The notes: generated by a model not told the origin, from the sequence alone. A DNA stretch of 64,000 bases from Mesostigma viride (GCA_009746045.1 RPFO01000658.1:2501-66500), one strand, 5' to 3'. Shown: positions 25,463-38,248, counted from the stretch's first letter. Made by a program: numbers and translations.

Positions 25463-25898
25463 CGAATTAACTTGGGTGCTCGGAAGTGGTTATTCCGGGC
25501 AAAATAGTGTTACGGACCGATTTGCCTCAGGCGGCAAAAGGTTCCGGCACTATTTAACGTAACTAAAACCTGTGCACCTTGGAGGTCAGGGGTTCGAATC
25601 CTCACTGAGGCAGCTCCGGCGCATTTAGTGGTGCGTGCTCAGCGGCCTAGGCGGATGTCTCGGGCTCTTCGTCCCCCCTCCACGAGGCCAGGTTTTAGTT
25701 ACGTTAAATAGTGCCGGAACCTTTTGCCGCCTGAGGCAAATCGGTCCGTAACACTATTTTGCCCGGAATAACCACTTCCGAGCACCCAAGTTAATTCGGC
25801 CGAATTAACTTGGGTGCTCGGAAGTGGTTATTCCGGGCAAAATAGTGTTACGGACCGATTTGCCTCAGGCGGCAAAAGGTTCCGGCACTATTTAACGT
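25463..25898. mobile_element. Foldback element with three arms and a B-box in the loop
   Basis: A sequence of about 100 bp (AATTAACTTGGGTGCTCGG...CGGCACTATTTAACG) occurs three times: forward at 25,463-25,572, inverted at 25,689-25,798 and forward again at 25,801-25,898. The spacer between the first two arms has a perfect Pol III B-box GGTTCGAATCC at 25,591-25,601. A 7-bp pair GCCTCAG (25,524-25,530) / CTGAGGC (25,605-25,611) is placed like an acceptor stem. AACTGGC flanks the element at 25,456-25,462 and 25,899-25,905 and is the likely target duplication; it spans the copia LTR edge. No coding capacity. The B-box and foldback design parallel the palindrome at 1468-2112 although the sequences differ. 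Confidence 0.85.
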
Positions 25899-25907
25899 AA
25901 CTGGCTC

Positions 25908-26720
25908 CCATGGTGTCATCATGGCCCGTCTACGTACATGGATGTCAAAGAAAAAAAAAATGATGAGGATTCAGGCTCCCATGGGGTCATCATGGCTTGT
26001 CTACGTACATGGATGGCATGTATGTAATTAATGAGGAGGATTCAGGCTCCCATGGTGTCTCCATGGTCCGTCTACGTACATGAATGGCAAGTATGTAATT
26101 AATGATGAGGATTCAGGCTCCCATGGTGTCATCATGGCTGGCCTACGTACATGAATGGCATTTATGTAATTAATGATGAGGATTCAGGCTCCCATGGTGT
26201 CATCATGGCCCGTCTACGTACATGGATGGCATTTTTGTATATAATGATGAGGATTCAGGCTCCCATGGGGTCATCATGGCTTGTCTACGTACATGGTTGG
26301 CATTTATGTAATTAATGAGGAGGATTCAGGCTCCCATGGTGTCTCCATGGCTGGCCTACGTACATGGATGGCCTTTATGTAAGTAATGATGAGGATTCAG
26401 GCTCCCATGGTGTCATCATGGCCCGTCTACGTACATGGTTGGCATTTATGTAATTAATGAGGAGGATTCAGGCTCCCATGGTGTCATCATGGCCCGTCTA
26501 CGTACATGGATGTCAAGGAATAGTAAATGATGAGGATTCAGGCTCCCATGGTGTCATCATGGCCCGTCTACGTACATGGATGTCAAGGAATAGTAAATGA
26601 TGAGGATTCAGGCTCCCATGGTGTCTCCATGGCCCGTCTACGTACATGAATGGCAAGTATGTAATTAATGATGAGGATTCAGGCTCCCATGGTGTCATCA
26701 TGGCTGGCCTACGTACATGA
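25908..26720 (+). repeat. Satellite array, continuation after copia and foldback insertions
   Basis: About 11 forward monomers. It resumes at GGCTCCCATGG, in register with the monomer broken at 16,978, so the array was continuous before the copia insertion. Confidence 0.95.
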
Positions 26721-27846
26721 ATTGCTGAGCTTCGCTCATTTTATATATGACGCGTGGACGGGCTCAAAGGGGACCGACCTGCCGTAGGTAGCGTAAGACT
26801 AGCGCTTGTCACGAGGGTACTGCACCGGCCGGCCCTTTTTGTGCCTAGGCTGAGTGTGGTTCCGGAGTGCAGGCCTAGGTAGCTTCTAACGTACGTCACT
26901 AGACCTTGTTACCTGCGCCAGCCGCCAGGCGTGGCGCAACTGTGATTGGCAGTCAGTACACCTTGTACCTGCGCCAGCCGGCAGGCCTGCGTGGCGCAAT
27001 GTGAATGATAGTCAGTACTTAGAGTGGTGTAGGGGACGTAGGGAGGCCTCTTTTCAGCTTCGCAACTTGATCCCAGCATTTGCTGGCAAGGTCGGCTGGC
27101 CGCTATGGCGGCTGCGCTGAATGTAAGACGATGCTATCGGCCTCTCCGGGCGTGGAGAGGCCTGGAATAAAATTCTTTATGTTCGCCACCCACCGTTACA
27201 GGCCACGGTAATGGTTGTTGGGTGGGGGGCTCTACGTTTTGAGTAAAATGGTGTGATTTCCGGCGCTGGGCCCACTGACGATTCCCCTCTACCCCTGGGT
27301 GCGGCAAGCGGCTTCCTGACACTGGGGAAGCTGCGATTTTAGTCGGACAACGTCAGGGAAGGAGCCATACAGGCCAGGGCCAGCGGCTACGGTGGAAAGA
27401 ATCACAGGTGGAGGCGAATCTGCCTTAAACGTGGAGATGGCTAGCGCGGGGTGCCAGGGTAGCCCATAACTGCCAGGAGCCTGACAGCGGACCCGATCTT
27501 TCGGCCTGTGGCCAGACGGGAGTTTCGGGGAGGATGCGGGGCTGGAGCGAATCTTGGTGGGAGGAGCGCGCTCTTCATCATTGCCCAGTTTTTCAGCAAA
27601 GAATGTCCGCCTGGCGGGGCTGAAATTCTTGCTGTTTTATCGCCTTGTTTTTATCCTGTATGATGCATTATAGGAAAAGCGATAAAGAGTTCGGTTCAGC
27701 CAGGGGGGCATATCTATGCCATAAAAAATTTCCTACAACAACACAAGCCCTGGTCAGGGCCTTGGCTAAGCAGTTTCCAAGCCAAAGCCTTGGTAGGGTA
27801 GAGGGCCTATCGCCACAAAGGTTTCAATGCCGGGAAATCCCAGCCT
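26721..27846. mobile_element. Unclassified 1.1-kb insertion in the satellite
   Basis: The satellite breaks after TACATGAAT and resumes with GGCATTTATGTAATTAATG. The insert begins TGCTGAGC and ends GCCTCGGCA if the shared GGCA is counted, giving weak inverted ends (TGCTGAG / CTCGGCA). It has a two-fold repeat containing CTGCGCCAGCC and GTGGCGCAA (about 26,910-27,010) and an AATAAA at about 27,168. I saw no clear target duplication and no convincing protein. A solo LTR or a non-autonomous element are both possible. Confidence 0.55.
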
Positions 27847-30800
27847 CGGCATTTATGTAATTAATGATGAGGATTCAGGCTCCCATGGGGTCATCATGGC
27901 CCGTCTACGTACATGGATGGCATTTTTGTATATAATGATGAGGATTCAGGCTCCCATGGTGTCATCATGGCTTGTCTACGTACATGGATGGCATTTATGT
28001 AATTAATGATGAGGATTCAGGCTCCCATGGTGTCTCCATGGCCCGTCTACGTACATGAATGGCAAGTATGTAATTAATGAGGAGGATTCAGGCTCCCATG
28101 GTGTCATCATGGCCCGTGTACGTACATGGATGGCATGTATGTAGTTAATGATGAGGATTCAGGCTCCCATGGTGTCATCATGGCCCGTCTACGTACATGG
28201 ATGGCATTTTTGTATATAATGATGAGGATTCAGGCTCCCATGGTGTCATCATGGCTTGTCTACGTACATGGATGGCATTTATGTAACCTGAATCCTCTCA
28301 TAAAAAAAATGAAGAGGATTCAGGCTCCATTGGTGTCATCATGGCCCGCCTACGTACATGAATGGCAAGTATGTAATTAATGAGGAGGATTCAGGCTCCC
28401 ATGGTGTCATCATGGCCCGTGTACGTACATGGATGGCATGTATGTAGTTAATGATGAGGATTCAGGCTCCCATGGTGTCATCATGGCTTGTCTACGTACA
28501 TGGATGGCATGTATGTAATTAATGAGGAGGATTCAGGCTCCCATGGTGTCTCCATGGCTGGCCTACGTACATGGATGTCAAGGAATAGTAAATCATGAGG
28601 ATTCAGGCTCCCATGGTGTCATCATGGCCCGTCCACGTACATGGATGTCAAGGAATAGTAAATGATGAGTATTCAGGCTCCCATGGTGTCATCATGGCCT
28701 GTCTACATACATGGATGTCAAGGAATAGTAAATGATGAGGATTCAGGCTCCCATGGTGTCTCCATGGCCCGTCTACGTACATGAATGGCAAGTATGTAAT
28801 TAATGATGAGGATTCAGGCTCCCATGGTGTCATCATGGCCCGTCTACGTACATGGATGTCAAGGAATAGTAAATGATGAGGATTCAGGCTCCCATGGTGT
28901 CATCATGGCCCGTCTACGTACATGGATGTCAAAGAAAAAAAAATGATGAGGATTCAGGCTCCCATGGGGTCATCATGGCTTGTCTACGTACATGGATGGC
29001 ATGTATGTAATTAATGAGGAGGATTCAGGCTCCCATGGGGTCATCATGGCCCGTCTACGTACATGGATGGCATTTTTGTATATAATGATGAGGATTCAGG
29101 CTCCCATGGTGTCATCATGGCTTGTCTACGTACATGGATGGCATTTATGTAATTAATGATGAGGATTCAGGCTCCCATGGTGTCTCCATGGCCCGTCTAC
29201 GTACATGAATGGCAAGTATGTAATTAATGAGGAGGATTCAGGCTCCCATGGTGTCATCATGGCCCGTGTACGTACATGGATGGCATGTATGTAGTTAATG
29301 ATGAGGATTCAGGCTCCCATGGTGTCATCATGGCCCGTCTACGTACATGGATGGCATTTTTGTATATAATGATGAGGATTCAGGCTCCCATGGTGTCATC
29401 ATGGCTTGTCTACGTACATGGATGGCATTTATGTAACCTGAATCCTCTCATAAAAAAAATGAAGAGGATTCAGGCTCCATTGGTGTCATCATGGCCCGCC
29501 TACGTACATGAATGGCAAGTATGTAATTAATGAGGAGGATTCAGGCTCCCATGGTGTCATCATGGCCCGTGTACGTACATGGATGGCATGTATGTAGTTA
29601 ATGATGAGGATTCAGGCTCCCATGGTGTCATCATGGCTTGTCTACGTACATGGATGGCATGTATGTAATTAATGAGGAGGATTCAGGCTCCCATGGTGTC
29701 TCCATGGCTGGCCTACGTACATGGATGTCAAGGAATAGTAAATCATGAGGATTCAGGCTCCCATGGTGTCATCATGGCCCGTCCACGTACATGGATGTCA
29801 AGGAATAGTAAATGATGAGTATTCAGGCTCCCATGGTGTCATCATGGCCTGTCTACATACATGGATGTCAAGGAATAGTAAATGATGAGGATTCAGGCTC
29901 CCATGGTGTCTCCATGGCCCGTCTACGTACATGAATGGCAAGTATGTAATTAATGATGAGGATTCAGGCTCCCATGGTGTCATCATGGCCCGTCTACGTA
30001 CATGGATGTCAAGGAATAGTAAATGATGAGGATTCAGGCTCCCATGGTGTCATCATGGCCCGTCTACGTACATGGATGTCAAAGAAAAAAAAATGATGAG
30101 GATTCAGGCTCCCATGGGGTCATCATGGCTTGTCTACGTACATGGATGGCATGTATGTAATTAATGAGGAGGATTCAGGCTCCCATGGTGTCTCCATGGC
30201 TGGCCTACGTACATGGATGTCAAGGAATAGTAAATCATGAGGATTCAGGCTCCCATGGTGTCATCATGGCCCGTCCACGTACATGGATGTCAAGGAATAG
30301 TAAATGATGAGTATTCAGGCTCCCATGGTGTCATCATGGCCTGTCTACGTACATGGATGGCATGTATGTAATTAATGATGAGGATTCAGGCTCCATTGGT
30401 GTCATCATGGCTGGCCTACGTATGTACATGGATGTCAAAGAAAACAAAATGATGAGGATTCAGGCTCCCATGGTGTCATCATGGCCCGTCTACGTACATG
30501 GATGTCAAGGAATAGTAAATGATGAGGATTCAGGCTCCCATGGTGTCATCATGGCCCGTCTACGTACATGGATGTCAAGGAATAGTAAATGATGAGGATT
30601 CAGGCTCCCATGGTGTCATCATGGCCTGTCTACGTACATGGATGTCATTTATGTATTTAATGATGAGGATTCAGGCTCCCATGGTGTCATCATGGCTTGT
30701 CTACGTACATGGATGTCAAGGAATAGTAAATGATGAGGATTCAGGCTCCCATGGTGTCATCATGGCCTGTCTACGTACATGGATGGCATGTATGTAATTA

Positions 30801-31003
30801 ATGATGAGGATTCAGGCTCCATTGGTGTCATCATGGCTGGCCTACGTATGTACATGGATGTCAAAGAAAACAAAATGATGAGGATTCAGGCTCCATTGGT
30901 GTCATCATGGCCCGTCTACGTACATGGGTGGCATTTATGTATTTAATGATGAGGATTTAGGCTCCCATGGGGTCATCATGGCTTGTCTACGTACATGGAG
31001 TCA
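27847..31003 (+). repeat. Satellite array with an exact 1150-bp higher-order duplication
   Basis: About 44 monomers. The stretch 27,870-29,020 is repeated immediately at 29,020-30,170 with a constant 1150-bp offset (about 16 monomers). Derived peptides at 28,126/29,276 and 28,648/29,798 are identical. The array ends at about 31,003 in the middle of a monomer. Confidence 0.96.
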
Positions 31004-31261
31004 TATTGATTCATGGAACAATGAGATACCATTCTTAATTGAAAATTGTTCTTGATACTTTCACATGCATGCCCGGAATCGTGAATTTGTGCGGGTTTCC
31101 ATGATGACAATCCTCATTGAATTCTTGAGCACACAATATTGAGCAATTTAGGGGCACTTCGGCAATGTTGACCATTTTCATTCATGATAAAATTAACATT
31201 TAATGCAATAAATACATATTCCACTCATTTTAATAAACCATGCAAAAACTTTACAAGCACG
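31004..31261. other. Unassigned AT-rich sequence
   Basis: No ORF, repeat or RNA gene recognised between the satellite and the next minisatellite. Confidence 0.5.
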
Positions 31262-31705
31262 CTCAAGCTAGGGGTGGGCTGGCATGCACGCGTGGGTGTG
31301 GGGGTGGGCTGGCATGCATGCGTGGGTGTGGGGGTGGGCTAGCCTGCATGCGTGGGTGTGTGGGGGGGCTGGCATGCATGCGTGGGTGTGTGTGGGGGGC
31401 TAGCATGCATGCGTAAGTGTGGGGGGGGGCTGGCATGCATGCGTGGGTGTGTATGGGGGCTGGCATGCATGCGTGGGTGTGTGTGTGGGGCTAGCATGCA
31501 TGCGTGGGTGTGGGGGGGGGCTGTCATGCATGCGTGGGTGTGGGGGGGGCTGGCATGCATGCGTGGGTGTGTGGGGGGGCTAGCATGCATGCGTGGGTGT
31601 GGGGGTGGGCTAGCATGCATGCGTGGGTGTGAGTGTGGGCTAGCATGCATGCGTGGGTGTGGGGGTGGGCTAGCATGCATGCGTGGGTGTGGGGGGGGCT
31701 AGCAC
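31262..31705. repeat. Minisatellite, 28-31 bp units with GCATGCATGCGTGGG
   Basis: About 15 units, each with GCATGCATGCGTGGGTGTG followed by a G-rich stretch of variable length and GGCTGG or GGCTAGC. G runs of four to nine occur in each unit on the + strand, so G-quadruplex formation is possible. The ORFs on both strands (for example 31,339-31,680 and 31,352-31,702) simply translate the repeat. Confidence 0.95.
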
Positions 31706-32930
31706 GCCCCACCCCTCCATCGGCACAGCCAGCCTTGTGAGTCTACCCTTAACAACAAGGCTGGTAGGACGACACGCCTGAGCAGCATATGTCATGCCTA
31801 TCTCAGGCTAATAATGTGTGATTTTGTGCCAACAACCAAGTTGTTCCACCCAACAACACATTATAAACCCTCTTCCAAAATGCCCAACAAGCCGGACACG
31901 TGGAGGACCACACACGCAGTATATAAAGAGAAAATAAGCTGACTTTTTATCCAGCCAACCTGTGGCTAGCTGCTCTGGTTAGCATGACAAATGCTAACAT
32001 TTACTCAGTGGGAAAGGTGAAGAGACCATTGGAACAGCCTACCTGACGCATGTGCCACCAAAGCATTGTGTCCCGCAAAATGCACACTGCCTCCTTTCTA
32101 ACAAGCACGAGCCGCTCTCTTTAGGAGACAGGTGCCAGCTCGTCAGTGTCTGGGGAAAATGATGCCGCTGCTTAGGAAGACCGCGTGAATTTCCTCGAAC
32201 ACAACTGTCTATAAAGCACAAGAAATTTCAGAGAAGCATGGAAATAAAAGCATTACACCTTCCCGACAGGTTGCGGGCCACGCGCTGCAGAAAGCCAGCC
32301 ACGTCACAGACGATTAACTAGCTAAAAGACACCCAGGAATCCAGCGATGCAGCGCCAGGACCCGCAACTTTCTGGCTGCATCTGGCCGGAAAGAAGGCAA
32401 AAAGCTTACGCTCAACGAGCTAAGAAAGCAGGAAAACGCTAGCTTAAGACGTTTAACACAAGAACGTACCATAACGGGCATTTATTCGTGCCCAGGCGCA
32501 CAAGAAAGTCCACCCTTTCATGGAGTGGTTGGGCAGTACGCATCGCGCAGGGCTAATGTTATCTTACCGCAAAATGACGGGAAAGGTAAAGATAGCAGCG
32601 GGAATTTTTACGGCTTTAGAAACATCATTAAACTAGCTTTCCTTACGACCATCAAAACTGGCAACAATCGACAATCAACCCGGCAGGCATCCATTATACT
32701 TTATTCATCCCGACAGAAATTCAGGCCGGACCCCCCCTGCCGATGGCAAAGAAAAAAAGCCCGCGACATTATAGATCGCAACCATCCCGCCATAAATTAG
32801 AATCAGTAACTAATTTTCTCCAACAATCGAGCATTTTTTCTGCTTTCCGCGTGCCAGATTTGTCACGTTTCGTCTAAAGGCAGTCGCCATGGCCACTACC
32901 GCAAGGGGTGCGCGCACCGTGCCGACATAG
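31706..32930 (+). mobile_element. Diverged relative of the right half of the TTAA transposon
   Basis: The end of this stretch has the block GCAGTCGCCATGGCCACT (about 32,880-32,900) followed by ACCGCAAGGGGTGCGCGCACC, as in the two TTAA elements, and further upstream has CTGCCGATGGCAAAG where the others have CATGCCGATGGCA. I could not find TTAA ends or terminal repeats, so it is probably an old, truncated member. Confidence 0.45.
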
Positions 32931-34108
32931 CTTTTGGGCCTCAATTTGCACCGAAATTTGGTCCGTACCGTCCAGCTCAGTCGGATTATGTATGTGGATC
33001 GGCCGTGTTGGTTGCATACGCAGGTATATTAATTCTTGCATTCGCCCCGGACCTTCCCCAGGACAGGTCAGGATATAACAATAATTCTTGCATTCGCCCC
33101 CGCCCTTTCCTATGGCCTGGTCAGGTTTGGGCGCGACGCCACTAGCGCGGCGCCCGCGACAGAGTGGCCAGGCTCGAGCACGTTTTCTGGATCCCAAGCA
33201 CCGGATTGGACACTGTCCGAGGACTGGACAGGAATTGGCTGACCAATCGGATGCATTGCATTACCGAAAGAGGCAACATTCGTTTCCCTTGAAAATTCAA
33301 GTACAACGGACGGCGCGCAAATTTCAGCGTACGGACTGATCCAGGACCGGATCGACCAAACCCGATCTGCCCAAATCTGCCCAAATCTTTCACTTCACGA
33401 GTCACTACCGGATCTGTACGGCACCTGCGGGCCGACTTCCTGATTCCGTGGACTCCGAGCGTAGAACATTTTTTTCTGAGACGGCAGGCTTAGTCTTTAA
33501 ATTAGACCAACCTCGGGCAGTGTTCGATGGCATGGAAGCTCTTGCTGTCGTTTAAACGGCGCTGTCAATTAAGTCTGTTGGTTTTTAATTTTGACAGGAC
33601 TCGCCCAGCATGTTTTCCGCATGTTTTTAGCTCCAGGAATTATAACAGCTGTAATATCACCAGTGGAATGCGGGAGGGGAGGTCGGGCTTAAGGAAAACT
33701 TTCTTTCGTTGTCATGCCACCATTCAAGCTCCGTGGTTACATGCACGACAGTGTAAGGCCCCTTCAAGAGAAGTTTCTGCGATCATAGACCGATAGTGCG
33801 CCACCGGTACTGGTAGAGAAATTTCATGCGTTTCTTGGAACGCCTATAGGCTTAATGACGGCTAGGCAAACGAGCTACTATCTCGCCCCGGCTAATCTAT
33901 GAAACGTAAGTGTGCCGCCTTTCCCGTGCGCTTGCAAGTGTGGGGATCTCAGCGGGTCATTCGTTGTCACGTTTACGAAGCGTCTACCCATGTGTTCCAT
34001 GGCAAACGCGGTGTGCCTGGCATCCGCAATGTGCTCTGAGCATGGGTGTGTTCGGCATTGGTCTCGGCCGCAGCTTGTCAGGCCCTGGGTCGCGATGCAC
34101 GAAGCACG

Positions 34109-34140
<32 letters not shown>

Positions 34141-34454
34141 ATGACTCTTTGTGTCCGTAGCCAGTGTTGCCGCTTTAGTTCTGATGTATGACTTGCATCG
34201 CAGCACTTTGATATCAACACGGCTCACATTACCAGATTACTAGCAACACTGGTTACATGTTGCAAACTGCATTGGTATACAGATAATATTACAAATGCAA
34301 ATAATCTGTACATAATATACAAAAGAGATGTCAATAATCTGCATTGAAGAAGATGCAGGTGTTTGACTGTGCATGGAGGCAAGAGCTGCTTGTTGATAGC
34401 AGCCACCGCCATGGGCTATGTTGTGTCGCTTTCACATATATTTGCCCATCGTCA
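32931..34454. other. Unassigned sequence with short local repeats
   Basis: A short direct repeat (AATTCTTGCATTCGCCCC near 33,032 and 33,082) and a (GT)n/(GC)n stretch near 34,110-34,140 are the only structures I recognise. The ORFs here have no identifiable domains and overlap on both strands; none is supported. Confidence 0.5.
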
Positions 34455-34693
34455 TTTTCTTCAGCGCTGTAGTGCATGATGGCAGTGCCACAACAATCCA
34501 TGCCAATGATTTGTCATGATGGGGGGAAAGGATGACATTTCTACCTGGCTGTTTGACACGTGCATGCTTGACTCGCTCACCCAGCCACTCCCTCCCTCAC
34601 GCACCCACGCAAGCAAGCACACCCACATCCACACTGTCCCACACACCCAAGCACGCACACCCACCCACCCAGACAGCCAGACACACACACATG

Positions 34694-34791
<98 letters not shown>

Positions 34792-35425
34792 CTCCACCCA
34801 CCCACCCACCCACCCACCCACCCACCCACCCACCCACCCACCCACCCACCCACCCACCCACCCACCCACCCACCCACCCACCCACCCACCCACCCACCCA
34901 CCCACCCACCCACCCACCCCACCCACCCACCCACCCACCCACCCACCCACCCACCCACCCATCCACCCACCCACCCACCCACCCACCCACCCACCCACCC
35001 ACCCCACCCCACCCGCCCGCCCGCCCGCCCGCCCGCCCGCCCGCCCGCCCGCCCGCCCGCCCGCCCGCCCGCCCGCCGCCCGCCCACCCACCCGCCCACC
35101 CACCCACCCACCCACCCATCCATCAAACATGCATGCACGTCTAGTGTCTCTCCATTTGAGCACCTGTCCTTACACCCCCGCAGTGGCAGCCAAGCGAGGA
35201 AGCAACCAAGGGACCAAGCGAACCCCCCAACTGCCCGACATCACCGGAATGTACCGTCCGGAATGTTCGTATGGCACGTTAATTGCACAAATACCTGCCC
35301 CACATTTTCTTCAACGCTATATAATGCATCATCGCAGTGCCACAACAATCTGGGCTCTGAGATATTGAATCATACGGGGGGGGAAGATGACAGGCATACC
35401 TGGATGTTTCACACGTGCATGCCTG
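34455..35425. repeat. Compound simple-sequence block bounded by a diverged direct repeat
   Basis: (CT)n at about 34,698-34,790, then (CCCA)n at 34,795-35,012, then (CCCG)n to about 35,080, then (CCCA)n to about 35,120. The flanks carry a diverged direct repeat: TTCTTCAGCGCTGTAGTGCAT near 34,458 resembles TTCTTCAACGCTATATAATGCAT near 35,309, both followed by GCAGTGCCACAACAATC, a G run, GATGACA and CACGTGCATGC. The long ORFs on both strands (up to 312 residues) are products of the simple repeat. Confidence 0.93.
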
Positions 35426-37086
35426 AACGGCACATGGATTATGAAACAAATTGAAAGCACGGGCGCACAACATCAACCAATATCATAACTTATTTTACTG
35501 TACAAGGTAAGGTTCATTGGTACCACATGCATTACTGGACAACTTGGGAGTTGGGTTTGATATGGCCTGCAGGCTATCTATTGTGAAAACTGCAAGGCAT
35601 GCTGGTATGGCTACTAAGTGGAACACCATGAATGGAATCCCTAGGAACACCAAGCCTAGTAATGTAAATTACAGGTGGCACAACTGGCACACACCACATC
35701 GTGGCAAATATAAGCCTGGACTGCAACAGATGATGGCATTTTCCTGTTATGGCATGGTCGATCGGAGGGAATTTTCAACTTTTAATGCCGATGGACAATG
35801 TGAAAGTTATTCCACATAGGGCGGCCCGGCACTCAGCTGCTAACGTCTAGCTGACAACAAGCTTCACGGCCGAATCAGGGATGCAGCGTCCACTATTAAA
35901 CCAAGGCATATGAAAAAAAATTCCTGCACAACGTCGGCTTACCGATGGTTGTGGTTAGCATGCGTGAACAAGAAGATTGTGTGGTTTGTACGCCAGTCTG
36001 ATCCGGCGACATGGCAGTGGCTGCCGGCCAGCACATGCGCATGCCATTCGACATGCTGAATGGGGGGCTGTGCGTTAAAATCAAAATGAACATGACAAAC
36101 ATCTCATGTAAGAAATTTATATACAGCTTTCTGTCTCAAGCCAAAAAAGGGTGTGTCGTCATGCAATATATCAGTCCTGCCAGCCATAAACCTTAACTCC
36201 TAATCTGGAATTCACAATTGGCTTGTTTGAATCACATGCATAAACAAAGTAGTCGACACATGTCTACGGAAGCGGCATTTTGAACGTGAGATTGGATTGA
36301 TTCGCCGTTTGGTTAGTAAGTTTCCCAGACTGCCATCGCTAGCAAATTTACCATGGCTAGCAGGTGCTGAGGTGCATTTTTTTGCTTAGGCAACGGGACC
36401 ATTTTTCTTTAGTCTAGCGCAAAAAAGGCTAAGCATGGGCGGGTCGACATGGCGTCGCATGGGCCGTGAGGCCGGACTTGAACGGACGATAGTGTTGTAC
36501 TAGTTCAGGCTGAAAATGATTCCACCGTTTTCCTTTTCTGATTCCACCGTTTTTCCTTTCCGATTCCTTGGATGAAATCTGGCCGAATCAGACAGAATAG
36601 TTCCTGCGGTGCCAAAAGGGCGGTTACGAAAATGTGTGGCTGGAGTTTGTGCGAAGGGTAACTACTTTGACTGGTGCGCACTTGAAACTAGTCGGCATTG
36701 CTAGATGCCGCGGGGGTACACTCCAACTTGAAAGCCGGACGTCTTGGGGGTCAAGGCCTGGCTTTCGGTAATGCAATGCTTGCTCGTCGTCTCCAAAAAC
36801 ATATATAAAGAGCCAAATCGCGCGAACTACGCAATGATCCTTTAAGCAGCGTTACTCTGCCGAAATGTCAACCTAGGCCGGTCAAGTGACGCCGAGGTGT
36901 TCACCGATAGTTCAGGTCAGCCACAGCGCGCCTTCGAATGTAGGCACGGTCGCATTTTTTTTTAGGAAATGTAGAATTGTTGTCGACCAGCTACCAACGC
37001 CCGACCGGACCCATACAACGGAAACATCAAGGCGAAGGCGATGTGATGTAGGTGTGTCTGATATCTCATTAATACACAGAGCATCG
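35426..37086. other. Unassigned sequence
   Basis: About 1.7 kb without a supported gene. A short duplication (GATTCCACCGTTTTCCTTT near 36,517 and GATTCCACCGTTTTTCC near 36,540) is the only structure seen. Confidence 0.5.
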
Positions 37087-37240
37087 TGAATATAATATAT
37101 AATATAAATTATATAATATACTATAATTAATATATAATTTTAATTTTATGTTAATTTTAATGTTATTTCATATAACATAATATAGCATAATATAATTAAT
37201 ATAATATAATATTATATAAACTAGTATATAAAAAATTAAA
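37087..37240. other. Extremely AT-rich tract
   Basis: About 150 bp made almost entirely of A and T, with many TATAATATA-type words. It could unwind easily. It holds no RLE retrotransposon insertion although it is rich in TA steps. Confidence 0.8.
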
Positions 37241-37545
37241 ATGTAAAAGAAAAATATCTACCTTATTGGGGTTTATTGTTCCTTTCCAGTTCAGCATAAG
37301 TACACTCTTGAGTGTGTGCAATGTTTGGTTATACGCCATTGTCTTAAAATAGCAACCAATGTAAACCTCCGTCCTAACCACATTTGGATACAATAAAGAC
37401 ATTGATGCCTGACACATAGCATTCATTGCTTGAAATACCATGCATATTTTGTGTCAATGTTCTGCAGACCACAGCTTTAAGTGGGCATACTTCGCTTTCC
37501 TCAATATAATGGCGACATGGCATTTGGTGAAAGTGGTGAGTGCCA

Positions 37546-38130
37546 TGAAGTTGCGCCGGCCGTCGTTATCCATGACGAACTGAATGGGTTTCGTGCAAAT
37601 CAAGTTTTTTGTTTTGGTGTTCCAGTTGCGCCGGCCGGCGTTTCCAATGGTATCTTGCGCGCATTTGCAAAAGCTTGCACGCTTATCAACATTTTGTGTT
37701 GGTGAACATTTTATCACCTCTGGGATTTCCGCCTTCACTACCTGAGTTGCTTCTTTGTGGTTTTCAAATGCAACCGAGTTACGCCGGCCGTCGTTACTCA
37801 TGACAAATTGTAGGGGTTTTGTGCAAATCACTTTTGTATGGTTTATGTACATGCATCCAGTTGCGCCGGCCGGCGTTTCCAATGGTATCTTGCAGTTGCG
37901 CAATCAGGCCCCATTACCAAAAGTGTGTTTGTACATCTTTTTTACACCTGAAGGATTTCTGCCTGCATATCCTGAGTTGCTTCTTAATGGTTTTTAATTG
38001 CGCCCGAGTTACGCCGGCCGTCGTTATTAATGACAAACTGTATGTGTTTCATAAAATCACTTTTGTATGGTTTACATGTATCCAGTTGCGCCGGCCGGCG
38101 TTATTAATGACGCTTGTCGTTCTTGTTTGA
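37546..38130 (+). repeat. 230-bp tandem repeat with CGCCGGCCGGCG palindromes, upstream of the transposase
   Basis: Three units start near 37,548, 37,778 and 38,008. Each contains GTTACGCCGGCCGTCGTT (GTTGCG in the first) and, 75-85 bp later, GTTGCGCCGGCCGGCGTT, whose core CGCCGGCCGGCG is a perfect 12-bp palindrome. The six sites alternate regularly. A similar site, GTTACGCCGGCCGTCGTT, lies in the third intron of the downstream gene near 40,811. They may be binding sites for the transposase or part of a repeated intron-like element. Confidence 0.8.
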
Positions 38131-38248
38131 TGCCCATCGTTTTCGTCGTGTCTTTAATGGTGATTATTTATCATTACTCATCCTCAGGGCTTTCGGTGCC
38201 GCGGGATTAAGAGGCGAAAAAAATCAGCTGCCGTCTGACCAAAGTCTG

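Noticed and set aside
25524-25611. tRNA gene in the foldback element
   Set aside because: B-box and acceptor-like pairing present, but the D and anticodon arms do not form.
5746-31000. Many ORFs of 60-93 residues with peptides such as MMRIQAPMVSSW or MMTPWEPESSS
   Set aside because: They are translations of the 71-bp satellite in different frames and both strands, repeated wherever the DNA repeats.
34461-35454. Long ORFs (up to 312 residues) on both strands
   Set aside because: They consist of HPPT, GGWV, RE or SL repeats from CCCA and CT microsatellites.
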